Origin: Bacteroidaceae bacterium
GTDB taxonomy: Bacteria; Bacteroidota; Bacteroidia; Bacteroidales; Bacteroidaceae
Length of the DNA: 64,000 nucleotides
NCBI GenBank assembly: GCA_017429525.1
Contig: JAFROT010000030.1
Coordinates: 49,776-113,775, forward strand
Direction of reading: 5' to 3'
The notes below the pieces were generated by a model. The model saw only the letters and a list, made by a program, of their open reading frames with translations, had not been told where the DNA came from and searched no databases. The position numbers were made by a program, and so were the translations under genes. Shown here one piece after another: positions 27,928 to 37,344 of the stretch (within the stretch, counting starts at the first letter, position 1; each line of letters starts with the position of its first letter).

Positions 27928-29316
27928 ATGAAAGACAACGACCAATCAAGGGTCATCGCTGAGGGAGAGGCTGCTGCCGCCACACCCATCTGGCAGAAGT
28001 CCACCACGATGACGGCCGAGATAGAGCGCTTCACCGTAGGGCGCGACCGCCAGCTCGACCTCTACCTGGCAGAGAGCGACGTGATAGGCTCGATGGCACA
28101 CATCACGATGCTGCAGAGCATCGGGCTCCTCACCGCCGACGAACTGCAAGCCCTGCTGGCCGAGCTGCGCCACATCCTCGGCGACATCCGCCAGGGACGC
28201 TTCACCATCGAGGAGGGCGTCGAGGACGTCCACTCCGAGGTCGAGCTGCTGCTGACCCGCCGTCTGGGCGACGTAGGCAAGAAAATCCACAGCGGACGCT
28301 CGCGCAACGACCAAGTGCTCCTCGACCTGAAGCTGTGGACGCGCCGGCAGCTGCGCGAAGTCGCAGGCCTCGTCAACGACCTCTTCGACCAGCTCCAGGC
28401 ACAGAGCGAGCGCTACAGCGACGTCCTCATGCCCGGCTACACCCACCTCCAGGTGGCTATGCCCTCCAGCTTCGGACTCTGGTTCGGAGCCTACGCCGAG
28501 AGCCTCACCGACGATATGCTCTTCCTGCAGGCCGCCTACCGAATGGTCAACCGCAACCCCCTCGGCTCCGCTGCCGGCTACGGCTCCAGCTTCCCCCTCG
28601 ACCGCCAGATGACCACCGACCTCCTGGGCTTCGACACGATGGCCTACAACGTCGTCTACGCACAGATGGGGCGCGGCAAGATGGAGCGCAACGTAGCCTT
28701 CGCACTCGCCTCCGTAGCCGGCACCATCGCCAAACTCGCCTTCGACGCCTGCATGTTCAACTCGCAGAACTTCGGCTTCCTGAAGCTGCCCGCCGAGTGC
28801 ACCACAGGCTCCAGCATCATGCCCCACAAGAAGAACCCCGACGTCTTCGAGCTCACACGCGCCAAGTGCAACAAGCTCCAAGCGCTCCCACAGCAGGTCA
28901 CACTCATCATGAACAACCTGCCCAGCGGCTACTTCCGCGACCTGCAGATCATCAAGGAAGTGTTCCTGCCCGCCTTCGACGAGCTCAAGGACTGCCTCCG
29001 CATGTGCGCCTACATCATCCCCCGCATCGAAGTCAACCGCCACATCCTCGACGACCCGCGCTACGACCTTATGTTCTCGGTCGAGGAGGTCAACCGCCTC
29101 GCCGCCGCAGGCACCCCCTTCCGCGACGCCTACCGCCAGGTGGGACTCGACATCGAGGCGGGCCGCTTCACCCCCACGAAGGAAGTCCACCACACCCACG
29201 CCGGCAGCATCGGCAACCTCTGCAACGACCGCATCGCCGCCCTTATGGACGCCATCCTCGCCGATTTCCACTTCGAACGCGTCGACGAGGCAGAGGCAAA
29301 ACTGACGGGCTGTTGA
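27928..29316 (+). CDS. argH: Argininosuccinate lyase
   Basis: Last step of arginine synthesis: argininosuccinate to arginine and fumarate. It has 462 residues. The fumarase/aspartase superfamily signature is GSSIMPHKKNPD, with its mobile loop serine, and the N-terminal segment VEDVHSEVELLLTRRLG carries the catalytic histidine region. HSGRSRNDQV is also diagnostic. The first about 25 residues before WQKSTTMTAEIERFTVGRDR are less conserved. It is co-oriented with pyrE and the SRPBCC gene, 86 nt downstream of the latter. Confidence 0.97.
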   Translation: MKDNDQSRVIAEGEAAAATPIWQKSTTMTAEIERFTVGRDRQLDLYLAESDVIGSMAHITMLQSIGLLTADELQALLAELRHILGDIRQGRFTIEEGVEDVHSEVELLLTRRLGDVGKKIHSGRSRNDQVLLDLKLWTRRQLREVAGLVNDLFDQLQAQSERYSDVLMPGYTHLQVAMPSSFGLWFGAYAESLTDDMLFLQAAYRMVNRNPLGSAAGYGSSFPLDRQMTTDLLGFDTMAYNVVYAQMGRGKMERNVAFALASVAGTIAKLAFDACMFNSQNFGFLKLPAECTTGSSIMPHKKNPDVFELTRAKCNKLQALPQQVTLIMNNLPSGYFRDLQIIKEVFLPAFDELKDCLRMCAYIIPRIEVNRHILDDPRYDLMFSVEEVNRLAAAGTPFRDAYRQVGLDIEAGRFTPTKEVHHTHAGSIGNLCNDRIAALMDAILADFHFERVDEAEAKLTGC

Positions 29317-29320
29317 CGAG

Positions 29321-29365
29321 CCCTTTGCAATGCGAAGCGAGCAAAGCCTGAGCAGACGAGCTGTT
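29321..29365. repeat. CTTTGCAnnGCnAAGCG repeat family, copy 1
   Basis: The phrase CCTTTGCAATGCGAAGCGAG...AGACGAGCTGTTAA recurs with variation at 41250-41305 and 45388-45432, each time between genes. Confidence 0.7.
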
Positions 29366-29379
29366 AATTGTTAGTTAAG

Positions 29380-30039
29380 ATGAAGAATAGAGTAGTTAGC
29401 TCTCTTCAAGAGAGTTTTGTGTGCGTGACTGCCTTGCAGTCACCAGCCTGCGCCCGCACCTCCCCGTCCACGAAGCGCGGCGCCCTCCTGCCCCGCCTCC
29501 TTGCGGCCCTCCCATTCCTCATCGCCTCAGCCCTCCTCACCTCCTGCCAGAAGGCCGACGACTTCTACTACACCGGCGCGCGCGTCAGCTTCACCTACAC
29601 CTACACCAACACCATCCCCGAACTCAACGCCGCCCTCGGCAGCATGGGCGAGTTCTGCACCATCCGCACCGACGGGCAGAACTTCATCTTCTCGGGCCTC
29701 AAGACGAGCACCACACGCCCCCTCACCGCCGCCGACACCCGCGTGCACCCCGCCCTCGGCCTCTCGGGCCTCATCGTAGGGCTGCCCAATATCCCCGACG
29801 TAGGCGCCGACGTCAGCCGCGTCGTGGCCTTCGACCTCGCCTGCCCCTGCTACGACGACTACGCCAGCACCCGCAACCTCCAGCTCCGCGCCGGAGGCTT
29901 CGCCTACTGCCCACGCTGCCAGCGCACCTACAACCTCAACAGTCAGGGCATCGTAGCCGACGGCCAGCCGGGCCGCGCCCTCTACCGCTACCGCATCACC
30001 TACAACGCCTTCGGCAACACCGTCAGCATCAGCAACTGA
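29380..30039 (+). CDS. Putative lipoprotein with Rieske-like all-cysteine motif
   Basis: A 219-residue predicted lipoprotein: the hydrophobic stretch LLAALPFLIASALLTSC places lipidation at Cys56. The about 35 residues before it are unusually long and basic and seem to be encoded by repeat-like DNA (29417-29450 contains GTGACTGCCTTGCAGTCAC), so the true start may be later, although no other ATG is available. Near the C-terminus C155-P-C157 and C177-P-R-C180 have the spacing of the Rieske box (CxH...CxxH) with both histidines replaced by cysteine. It may bind a [2Fe-2S] cluster, zinc or nothing. No homologous function is known to me. It sits between argH and upp. Confidence 0.7.
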   Translation: MKNRVVSSLQESFVCVTALQSPACARTSPSTKRGALLPRLLAALPFLIASALLTSCQKADDFYYTGARVSFTYTYTNTIPELNAALGSMGEFCTIRTDGQNFIFSGLKTSTTRPLTAADTRVHPALGLSGLIVGLPNIPDVGADVSRVVAFDLACPCYDDYASTRNLQLRAGGFAYCPRCQRTYNLNSQGIVADGQPGRALYRYRITYNAFGNTVSISN

Positions 30040-30143
30040 GGCGGTGTCGCATGATTCCATTTTTTCGACATCTCGATATTCGATATTTCGACAACTCGAT
30101 ATTTCGATTTTTCAACTTTCAACCTCACCACTTCCCTTACCTC

Positions 30144-30806
30144 ATGAACATCATCAACTTCAGCGAGCAGAACACCATCATCAACACCTACCTCGCCGAG
30201 CTGCGCGACGTCAACATCCAGCGCGACCGCTGGCGTTTCCGTCGCAATCTCGAACGCATTGGCGAAGCGATGGCCTTCGAGCTATCCAAGGCCCTCACCT
30301 ACTCGACCAAGACCGTTGAGACGCCCCTTGGAACGGCCTCCGCCTCCACACCCGACGACCGCCTGGTTGTAGCCACCGTGTTCCGCGCAGGGTTGCCGCT
30401 GCACACAGGTTTCCTCAACGTATTCGACCACGCCGACAACGCCTTCGTCTCCGCCTTCCGCTACTACAAGGACAAGGAATGTCGCGAGGTCGACGTACGC
30501 ATCGAATACATCGCCACGCCCTGTCTCGACGGGCGCACCCTCCTGCTCGTCGACCCCATGCTCGCCACCGGTGAGTCGATGGAACTGGCCTATCGAGCAT
30601 TCATCACCAAGGGGCAGCCCGCACACACCCATTTCTGCGCCGTCATCGCCAGCCAGCAAGGCGTCGACCACCTCAAGCACGTCTTCGGCGACCGCGACGA
30701 CATCACCCTCTGGGTAGCCGTCGTGGATCCCATTCTCAACGATCGCTCCTACATCGTCCCTGGCCTCGGCGACGCAGGCGACCTCGCTTTCGGCGAGAAG
30801 CTCTAA
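30144..30806 (+). CDS. upp: Uracil phosphoribosyltransferase
   Basis: Pyrimidine salvage: uracil plus PRPP to UMP. It has 220 residues from ATG 30144; the reading frame is open far upstream through the lipoprotein gene, but that part is a shadow. The PRPP motif LLLVDPMLATGESM, the segment TPLGTAS and the C-terminal uracil-binding part (YIVPGLGDAGDLAFG) are diagnostic. The spacer before it (30052-30130) is an AT-rich tract of TCGATATTTCGA phrases. A short membrane-protein gene and a terminator follow. Confidence 0.96.
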   Translation: MNIINFSEQNTIINTYLAELRDVNIQRDRWRFRRNLERIGEAMAFELSKALTYSTKTVETPLGTASASTPDDRLVVATVFRAGLPLHTGFLNVFDHADNAFVSAFRYYKDKECREVDVRIEYIATPCLDGRTLLLVDPMLATGESMELAYRAFITKGQPAHTHFCAVIASQQGVDHLKHVFGDRDDITLWVAVVDPILNDRSYIVPGLGDAGDLAFGEKL

Positions 30807-30825
30807 CCCACCCTCGCCCTTCATC

Positions 30826-30993
30826 ATGGATAAGCTCAAGACTAAACGCGCGGCAGCAGCCTCCCTCGCAGTGCTGTTGGTCGGTGTGCCCGTAGGCATC
30901 CTCGCCTTCGCCATCAGCAAGGCCGTGAAAGCTTGCAAAAGGCCCACCAACGAGGAGGCTGAGAACTTTCACGCTGAAAGTGAAGGCGAATAA
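30826..30993 (+). CDS. Small single-pass membrane protein, 55 residues
   Basis: The ORF begins MDKLKTKRAAAASLAVLL: a basic N-terminus, one hydrophobic helix (about 9-32), then KACKRPTNEEAE and an acidic tail. It lies 19 nt after upp and before the terminator at 31090. The basic-helix-acidic plan and GC-rich codon use like the neighbours argue for a real small gene. No family recognised. A further 19-codon ORF (31005-31064, MANHENRPHAIDYEALREG) sits between it and the terminator and is too short to judge. Confidence 0.55.
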   Translation: MDKLKTKRAAAASLAVLLVGVPVGILAFAISKAVKACKRPTNEEAENFHAESEGE

Positions 30994-31089
30994 CTCACGC
31001 CGCAATGGCAAACCACGAGAACAGACCGCACGCCATCGACTACGAGGCGTTGAGAGAGGGATAGGAACTAACGAAATGAAATAAGGGCA

Positions 31090-31136
31090 AGCCCCGCTGT
31101 CAGATTTCGAGACTGACGGCGGGGCTGCGCTTTTTA
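31090..31136 (+). terminator. Intrinsic terminator of the argH-upp region
   Basis: AGCCCCGCTGTCAG (31090-31103) pairs with CTGACGGCGGGGCT (31113-31126), one mismatch, then GCGCTTTTTATT. It lies between converging upp and mutS transcripts and could act in both directions. Confidence 0.88.
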
Positions 31137-31165
31137 TTGAAGAAGCAGGCCTCTGGGGTTTACGC

Positions 31166-33778
31166 TCACTTGCCCGTGAGGATGCGCTTGATGCTGTCGA
31201 GCTTGTTGAGGGCCTCGAGGGGCGTGAGGCTGTTGACGTCGAGGCCGAGGATCTGGTCGCGTATCTGGCAGAGGACGGGGTCGTCGAGCTGGAAGAAGGA
31301 GAGCTGCATGTGGTCGGTCTCGGGCATAGCGCCTATCTTGGCTCCCGTGCCGAGGCCGTCGCGGTCGGCGCTGGACTCGAGCTGCTTCAGGATCATCTCG
31401 GCGCGGCGCACGATGTCGCGAGGCATGCCGGCGAGGCGTGCCACGTGGATGCCGAAGCTGTGCTCGGAGCCTCCGGGCTCGAGCTTGCGCACGAAGATGA
31501 CCTTGCCGCGCACCTCGCGCACGCTGACGTTGAAGTTCTTGATGCGCGGGAAGTGGCGCTCCATCTCGTTGAGCTCGTGGTAGTGGGTGGCGAAGAGGGT
31601 GCGTGCGTGGCCGCGCTGGCTCTCGTGGATATACTCCACGATGGCCCATGCGATGGAGATGCCGTCGTAGGTGGAGGTGCCGCGCCCGAGCTCGTCGAAG
31701 AGCACGAGGGAGCGCTCGCTCAGGTTGTTCATGATGTTGGCGGCCTCGCTCATCTCGACCATGAAGGTGCTCTCGCCGACGCTGATGTTGTCGGATGCTC
31801 CGACGCGGGTGAAGATCTTGTCGACCCACCCGATGCGTGCGCTGTCGGCGGGCACGAACGAGCCGCACTGGGCCATGAGGGTGATGAGTGCCGTCTGGCG
31901 CAGGAGGGCGCTCTTGCCAGCCATGTTGGGCCCGGTGATGATGAGGATCTGCTGGGCGGCGGTGTCCAGGCGGACATCGTTGGCGATGTAGCGCTCGCCG
32001 GGAGGCATCAGGCTCTCGATGACGGGGTGGCGGCCCTGGCGGATGTCGATGACGGTGGAGTCGTCGACGACGGGCCGCATGTAGCGCCCCTCGGTGGCGG
32101 CTACGGCGAAGGAGAGGAGGCAGTCGAGCTGCGCCACGAGCTGGGCGTCGCGCTGGATGTCGGTGGCGTAGGTGGCGACGTCGGCCACGAGCTGCGCGAA
32201 GAGCTGGGCCTCCAGCGCCAGGATCTTGTCCTCGGCGCCGAGGATGCGCTCCTCGTACTCCTTGAGTTCCTGCGTGATGTAGCGCTCGGCGTTGACGAGC
32301 GTCTGCTTGCGGATCCAGTCGGCCGGCACGCGGTCCTTGTAGGTATTGCGCACCTCGAGGTAGTAGCCGAAGACGTTGTTGTAGGCCACCTTGAGGCTCT
32401 GTATGCCCGTGGCCTCGGCCTCGCGCTGCTGGATCTGCAGGAGGTAGTCCTTGCCGCTGTAGGCGATCTGCCGCAGCTCGTCGAGCTCGGCCGAGACGCC
32501 GGTAGCGATGACGCCGCCTTTCTGAACGGTCAAGGGCGGGTCGGGCTGCACCTCGCGCAGGATGCGGTCGCGGATGTCGGCACAGAGGTTCAGGCCCTCG
32601 CCGATGCGCTGGAGCGTGGCGTCGTCGGCCGCGAGGCAGGCGTTCTTGATGGGCTCGATGGCCTGCAGGGCCACGCGCAGCTGCACGATGTCGCGCGGCG
32701 AGACGCGCCCTACGCTCACCTTCGAGGTGATGCGCTCGAGGTCGCCGATCAGATGCAGCTGCTCGGCCATGAGCTCGCGCAGCTCGGGGTGGCGGAAGTA
32801 GTGGTCGACGACATCCAGCCGGGCGGTGATCTGCGCCGTGTCGCGCAGGGGGAAGAGCAGCCAGCGACGGAGCAAGCGTGCGCCCATAGGCGTCGTCGTG
32901 TGGTCGAGCACGTCGAGCAGCGACCGACCGCCCTCGTTGAGGGGCTGCAGGAGTTCCAGGTTGCGCACGGTGAACTTGTCGAGTCGCACGTAGCGCTCCT
33001 CCTCGATGCGGCTGATGGTGGTGATATGGTGGAGCTGGGTGTGCTGGGTCAGCTCGAGGTACTGGAGGATGGCTCCCGCTGCGATGACGGCCGCCCGGAG
33101 GCCCTCGATGCCGAAGCCTTTCAGGTTCTTGACTTCAAAGTGGCGGGTCAGGCGGTCGCGCGCGGTCTGCGAGGTGAACACCCAGTCGTCGAGCTCGAAG
33201 GTGACGTGCTTCGTGCCGAAACAGCCCTCGAACAGCCCCTTGCGGCCACGCTCGTAGAGCACCTCCTTGGGCGCGAAGTCGGCCATCAGCTTGTCTACGT
33301 AGGCCGCCGTGCCCTCAGCCACCAGCCACTCGCCCGTAGAGATGTCCAGAAAGCTGACGCCCACGAGGTCCTCCTTTGCGAAATGCACGGCGGCCAGGAA
33401 GTTGTTCTCGCGGTAGTTGAGGACGGTGTCGGTGAGGGCTACGCCGGGGGTGACCAGCTCGGTGATGCCGCGCTTGACCAGTTTCTTGGTCAGCTTGGGG
33501 TCCTCCAGCTGGTCGCAGATGGCCACGCGCCGCCCGGCGCGCACCAGCTTGGGCAGGTAGGTGTCGAGCGCGTGATGAGGGAAACCCGCCATAGCCGTGC
33601 TCTCGCCCTCACGGCCATTGTTGCGCTTGGTCAGCGTGATACCGAGGATGTCGGATGCCTCCACGGCGTCCTGGGCATACGTCTCGTAGAAATCGCCGCA
33701 GCGGAACAGCAGGATCGCGTCGGGGTGCTTCGCCTTCAAGTCGAAGAACTGCTTCATCATCGGGGTTATCTCAGCCAT
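31166..33778 (-). CDS. mutS: DNA mismatch repair protein MutS
   Basis: Recognises base mismatches and small loops and starts repair. It has 870 residues, normal for MutS1. The mismatch-binding domain begins with the Phe-x-Glu motif ([14 protein letters not shown]), followed by connector, lever and clamp regions and a C-terminal ABC ATPase with Walker [10 protein letters not shown] (K622) and the signature region [25 protein letters not shown] promoter lies at 33910-33917 on the minus strand. Given the many tandem and phrase repeats in this genome, MutS is directly relevant to their stability. Confidence 0.98.
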   Translation of the reverse strand: MAEITPMMKQFFDLKAKHPDAILLFRCGDFYETYAQDAVEASDILGITLTKRNNGREGESTAMAGFPHHALDTYLPKLVRAGRRVAICDQLEDPKLTKKLVKRGITELVTPGVALTDTVLNYRENNFLAAVHFAKEDLVGVSFLDISTGEWLVAEGTAAYVDKLMADFAPKEVLYERGRKGLFEGCFGTKHVTFELDDWVFTSQTARDRLTRHFEVKNLKGFGIEGLRAAVIAAGAILQYLELTQHTQLHHITTISRIEEERYVRLDKFTVRNLELLQPLNEGGRSLLDVLDHTTTPMGARLLRRWLLFPLRDTAQITARLDVVDHYFRHPELRELMAEQLHLIGDLERITSKVSVGRVSPRDIVQLRVALQAIEPIKNACLAADDATLQRIGEGLNLCADIRDRILREVQPDPPLTVQKGGVIATGVSAELDELRQIAYSGKDYLLQIQQREAEATGIQSLKVAYNNVFGYYLEVRNTYKDRVPADWIRKQTLVNAERYITQELKEYEERILGAEDKILALEAQLFAQLVADVATYATDIQRDAQLVAQLDCLLSFAVAATEGRYMRPVVDDSTVIDIRQGRHPVIESLMPPGERYIANDVRLDTAAQQILIITGPNMAGKSALLRQTALITLMAQCGSFVPADSARIGWVDKIFTRVGASDNISVGESTFMVEMSEAANIMNNLSERSLVLFDELGRGTSTYDGISIAWAIVEYIHESQRGHARTLFATHYHELNEMERHFPRIKNFNVSVREVRGKVIFVRKLEPGGSEHSFGIHVARLAGMPRDIVRRAEMILKQLESSADRDGLGTGAKIGAMPETDHMQLSFFQLDDPVLCQIRDQILGLDVNSLTPLEALNKLDSIKRILTGK

Positions 33779-33793
33779 GAGCGGTACTTTTTT

Positions 33794-33900
33794 TAGTTAT
33801 CGTTGTCGAAATAGTTGTCGAAATAGTTGTCGAAATAGTTGTCGTTATCGTTCACGCTAACGTTCACGAGATAGTTTTCGTTTACGTTCTCGCTATTACT
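33794..33900. repeat. Degenerate GTTnTCG hexamer/15-mer tract, copy 1
   Basis: TTGTCGAAATAGT is repeated three times (15-bp period), then CGTTnnCGTTnn-like units. Similar tracts lie at 41134-41246 and 45445-45556, and an inverted fragment (ATCGGAAACGATAACG) near 34047-34066. The 33779-34095 spacer holds this tract, two promoters and no gene. Confidence 0.8.
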
Positions 33901-33909
33901 TTTCGACCG

Positions 33910-33917
33910 CAAAGATA
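33910..33917 (-). promoter_or_regulatory. Bacteroidetes -7 box (TATCTTTG) for mutS
   Basis: Read on the minus strand; the repeat tract 33794-33900 lies between it and the mutS ATG, giving a repeat-containing leader of about 130 nt. Confidence 0.6.
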
Positions 33918-34012
33918 GTTCTTTTAAGGCAAAAACAACCCATACAAGGGCCATTTTTTCATTTTTTCAACTTTTCGACCGCCCAACCTTTCTACTTCTC
34001 AACTTTTATCCG

Positions 34013-34020
34013 TACCTTTG
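34013..34020 (+). promoter_or_regulatory. Bacteroidetes -7 box (TACCTTTG) for ychF
   Basis: A perfect consensus 75 nt before the ychF ATG. Confidence 0.7.
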
Positions 34021-34095
34021 CGGCCCAAGAGCATTAACGGAGTACGATATCGGAAACGATAACGGTAACATAAAAAAAACGAAACAAGAACAGAT

Positions 34096-35199
34096 ATGGC
34101 ATTGAAAGCAGGCATCGTAGGCCTCCCCAACGTAGGAAAATCCACTCTCTTCAACTGTCTGTCGAGCGCTAAGGCGCAGGCAGCTAACTTCCCCTTCTGC
34201 ACCATCGACGCCCAGATGGGCCAGATCACGGTGCCCGACGAGCGGCTGAACAAGCTGGCCGAGCTCGTGCATCCCGGGCGCATCGTGCCCGCCACGTGCG
34301 AGATCGTGGACATCGCCGGGCTCGTCAAGGGGGCCTCCAAGGGCGAAGGTCTCGGCAATCAGTTCCTGGGCAACATTCGCGAGTGCGACGCCATCATCCA
34401 CGTGCTGCGCTGCTTCGACGACCCGAACATCGTGCACGTCGACGGCAGCGTCGACCCCGTTCGCGACAAGGAGATCATCGACACGGAGCTGCAACTCAAG
34501 GACCTCGAGACCGTTGAGAGCCGCATCCAGCGCGTCGAGAAGCAAGCCCGCGTGGGCGGCGACAAGCAGGCGAAGGTGGAACTGGGCGTACTCGAAGCCT
34601 ACAAGGCAGCGCTCGTCGAAGGGCGCAGCGCACGCACCGTCGCCTTCGAGACGGAGGACGAACTGGCCGCCGCCAAGAACCTGTTCCTGCTGACCACCAA
34701 GCCCGTGCTCTACGTGTGCAACGTCGACGACGCCTCGGCCGCCGAGGGCAATGCCTACGTCGACGCCGTGCGCGAGGCCACGAAGGACGAGCAGGCCGCC
34801 CTGCTCATCATCAGCGCACAGACTGAGGCCGACATCGCCGAGCTCGAGAGCTACGAGGAGAAGCAGATGTTCCTCGAGGACATGGGCCTCAGCGAGAGCG
34901 GCTGCGACCGCCTCATCAAGGCCATCTACTCGCTGCTGGGACTGCAGACCTTCATCACCGCCGGCGAGATGGAAGTGAAGGCCTGGACGTTCCGCCGCGG
35001 ATGGAAAGCGCCGCAATGCGCCGGCGTCATCCACACCGACTTCGAGAAAGGCTTCATCCGTGCCGAAGTCATCAAGTACGACGACTACATCCGCTACGGC
35101 TCGGAGGCCGCCGTGCGCGAAGCAGGCAAGATGGGCGTCGAGGGCAAGGACTACGTCGTGCAGGACGGCGACATCATGCACTTCAGGTTTAATGTATAA
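34096..35199 (+). CDS. ychF: Redox-regulated ATPase YchF (Obg family)
   Basis: A ribosome-associated P-loop protein that prefers ATP. It has 367 residues. The G1 motif GLPNVGKST is near the N-terminus, the switch region DIAGLVKGASKGEGLGNQFL is diagnostic of the Obg/YchF group, and a coiled-coil insert and a C-terminal TGS domain (ITAGEMEVKAWTFRRG ... VQDGDIMHFRFNV) follow. The NKxD-type specificity motif is replaced (VCNVDD), as usual in YchF. The next spacer (35221 on) is an inverted-repeat segment that runs into the lgt frame. Confidence 0.97.
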   Translation: MALKAGIVGLPNVGKSTLFNCLSSAKAQAANFPFCTIDAQMGQITVPDERLNKLAELVHPGRIVPATCEIVDIAGLVKGASKGEGLGNQFLGNIRECDAIIHVLRCFDDPNIVHVDGSVDPVRDKEIIDTELQLKDLETVESRIQRVEKQARVGGDKQAKVELGVLEAYKAALVEGRSARTVAFETEDELAAAKNLFLLTTKPVLYVCNVDDASAAEGNAYVDAVREATKDEQAALLIISAQTEADIAELESYEEKQMFLEDMGLSESGCDRLIKAIYSLLGLQTFITAGEMEVKAWTFRRGWKAPQCAGVIHTDFEKGFIRAEVIKYDDYIRYGSEAAVREAGKMGVEGKDYVVQDGDIMHFRFNV

Positions 35200-35220
35200 G
35201 TAAGGCAGACCCATCCCCTG

Positions 35221-35384
35221 CAGACCCACCCCCCGACCTCTCCCATAAGGGAGGGGAGAGGCCTGCGGATGGCGAGCAGGTGAACAAACAAACAGTTACT
35301 ACTTCAATAGTCATGATACATTCTCTAATAACCCTCTTGGCGCCAGCCCTCGCCTCCCTGACGGGAGGGGTCGGGGGAGGGTCT
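35221..35384. repeat. Inverted-repeat segment spanning the lgt start
   Basis: CAGACCCACCCCCCGACCTC at 35221-35240 and, inverted with about two mismatches, GGGGTCGGGGGAGGGTCT up to 35384. The right arm is translated as the Gly-rich N-terminal stretch of Lgt. The arms belong to the same family as the flippase insertion at 5127-5353. Confidence 0.8.
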
Positions 35385-36221
35385 CTCCTCTTCATCCACT
35401 GGAACCCCGACGTCATCGCCTTCACCATCGGTCCGTTCGGCCTGCGCTGGTACTCGCTATGCTGGTGCATAGGCCTGCTCTCGGTGTTCCTGCTTGAACA
35501 GAAATTGTTCAAGGAGCAGAAGATTCCCGACGAGAAGTTCGAGCCGCTGTTCATCTACTCGTTCCTCGGCATACTCATCGGCGCACGACTGGGGCATTGT
35601 CTGTTCTACGAGCCCGAGTACTTCCTCTCGTCGCCCACGCACATGCTGGAGATGATCATCCCCGCCCGCATGGGCGCCGACGGCCACTGGCACTTCACCG
35701 GCTACACGGGCCTGGCCTCGCACGGCGGCACGCTGATGTTCATCGCTGCGCTGTGGCTCTACTCGCGCCGCACGAAAGTTCCCTTCCTGACGGTGCTGGA
35801 CAACATCGCCATCGTGACGCCCATCTGCGCATCGGCCATCCGGCTGGGCAACCTGATGAACAGCGAGATCATCGGCAAGCCGACCGACGTGCCCTGGGCA
35901 TTCATCTTCGAGCGCGTTGACGACCTGCCGCGCCACCCGGGACAGCTCTACGAGGCGCTGGCCTACGCCCTGTTCTTCTTCGTCGGCTGGTGGTTCTATC
36001 GCCATAAGCCCGAACGCGTCGGGACTGGCTTCTTCTTCGGGCTGTGCATCCTGCTCATCTTCACGTTCCGCTTCTTCATCGAGTACACGAAGGAGGTGCA
36101 AGTGGACTTCGAGAACGGCATGATGTTCAATATGGGGCAATTGCTCTCAGTGCCCTTCATCCTGCTGGGCGCCTGGTGCGTATGGCGAGGATGCCGAAAG
36201 GCTGAGAAGTTGAAAGGTTGA
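35313..36221 (+). CDS. lgt: Prolipoprotein diacylglyceryl transferase
   Basis: First step of lipoprotein maturation: moves diacylglycerol from phosphatidylglycerol to the lipobox Cys, in the inner membrane. It has 302 residues from ATG 35313, with about seven membrane helices. The family signature is present as RLGNLMNSE, with HGG in the second loop and HPGQLYEAL near the end. The conserved core starts at IHWNPDVIAFTIGPFGLRWYS; the 24 residues before it (with SLTGGVGGGS) are encoded by a repeat arm. A GTG at 35280 is also in frame. The true start is therefore uncertain by up to about 35 codons. Confidence 0.94.
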   Translation: MIHSLITLLAPALASLTGGVGGGSLLFIHWNPDVIAFTIGPFGLRWYSLCWCIGLLSVFLLEQKLFKEQKIPDEKFEPLFIYSFLGILIGARLGHCLFYEPEYFLSSPTHMLEMIIPARMGADGHWHFTGYTGLASHGGTLMFIAALWLYSRRTKVPFLTVLDNIAIVTPICASAIRLGNLMNSEIIGKPTDVPWAFIFERVDDLPRHPGQLYEALAYALFFFVGWWFYRHKPERVGTGFFFGLCILLIFTFRFFIEYTKEVQVDFENGMMFNMGQLLSVPFILLGAWCVWRGCRKAEKLKG

Positions 36222-36299
36222 GATCCCGGATGTCGGGACGTCGGAGCACAAAAAACCTCGATGCATCAGAGATCCCCCGATGCAATAAACAAGCGAGAT

Positions 36300-37310
36300 A
36301 TGAGACACAAACTATACGTACTTACCTTCCTGCTCCTCGCCACAGGCGCGAGAGCCCAGAACGTAGGCGAACAGCTGAAGCAGAACACCACCTTCGGCGG
36401 CTACGTGATCACCAAAGCCAACGCCACGACCCAAGAGGGCGCGAAGGTGAAAGCTGATATGGGCGTCCGGCTGGTGCGCCTCTACGTGGACACCCGGCTC
36501 GGTGACTTTCAGATGAAGTTTCAGGCTCAGGCCAACGGCAACACCAGCGGCGTCAACGGACCGCGCATCGTCGACGCATGGGCTGAATGGCAGCACTGGA
36601 AGGAGTTCCGCGTGAAGTTCGGACAGTTCAAGCGCTGCTTCACCTTCGAGAATCCCATGCACCCCTGGCTCATCGGTCACGGCACCTACTCGCAGCTCGC
36701 CGACAAGCTGGCGGGCTTCAACGACCGCGTAGGCGAGCACGCCTCCAACGGACGCGACATCGGACTGCAGCTGCAGGGCGACCTCTTTGCCTCACCGCGC
36801 GACGGCCACCGCTGGCTTCACTATCAGGCAGGCGTCTACACGGGTCAGGGCATCAACTTCGCCGACCGCAACACGCGCAAGGACGTCATCGGCGGCCTGT
36901 GGGTGGCACCGACGAAGGAGCTGCAGATAGGCGCCTTCGGATGGACGGGCAACTACGTCAACAACGAAGGGACGACGCTGGAACGACGACGCTACAGCTT
37001 CGGCATCAACTATTCGGCCGACTGGGTGGCACGCGCAGAGTTCGCCGTCGACAATGCCTCTGGCGGTGCCGACGCCTGGTACATCCTCGTCGGTACACCC
37101 TCGTGGAAGCGCGCGCGCCTCTTTGCCCACTACGACGTCTATCGCGAGGGCAAGAGCAACGATGCCGCCAAGAGCCTCTACGGCCTCTCGGCACAATACA
37201 TGTTCTTCCCCAACCTGATGCTTCAGGCCAACTACGACTTCAACGTCAACAAGACCGCGCAGGACGAACGCTACCACACCGTAGACCTGCAGCTCTACTG
37301 GCGTTTCTGA
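36300..37310 (+). CDS. Porin, phosphate-selective porin O/P-like
   Basis: A 336-residue outer-membrane beta-barrel with signal peptide (MRHKLYVLTFLLLATGARAQ). Alternating strands with aromatic girdles (VRLVRLYVDTRLGDFQMKFQ, AWAEWQHWKEFRVKFGQFKR) and the terminal strand ending LQLYWRF resemble the OprP/OprO group. The start at ATG 36300 is set by the signal peptide. Phosphate specificity cannot be read from sequence; the name follows the fold family only. It lies between lgt and rpoN, 34 nt before rpoN, on one strand. Confidence 0.85.
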   Translation: MRHKLYVLTFLLLATGARAQNVGEQLKQNTTFGGYVITKANATTQEGAKVKADMGVRLVRLYVDTRLGDFQMKFQAQANGNTSGVNGPRIVDAWAEWQHWKEFRVKFGQFKRCFTFENPMHPWLIGHGTYSQLADKLAGFNDRVGEHASNGRDIGLQLQGDLFASPRDGHRWLHYQAGVYTGQGINFADRNTRKDVIGGLWVAPTKELQIGAFGWTGNYVNNEGTTLERRRYSFGINYSADWVARAEFAVDNASGGADAWYILVGTPSWKRARLFAHYDVYREGKSNDAAKSLYGLSAQYMFFPNLMLQANYDFNVNKTAQDERYHTVDLQLYWRF

Positions 37311-37344
37311 AAGACAGAGAGATACTAACAGACAGCGGAGAGAT

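Noticed and set aside
29421-30143. Long in-frame N-terminal extension of upp
   Set aside because: It overlaps the lipoprotein gene in another frame and is an Arg/Pro/His-rich shadow; UPRTase homology begins at ATG 30144.
31310-33796. 828-codon plus-strand ORF opposite mutS
   Set aside because: A long GC-rich antisense frame; MutS motifs on the minus strand explain the region fully.
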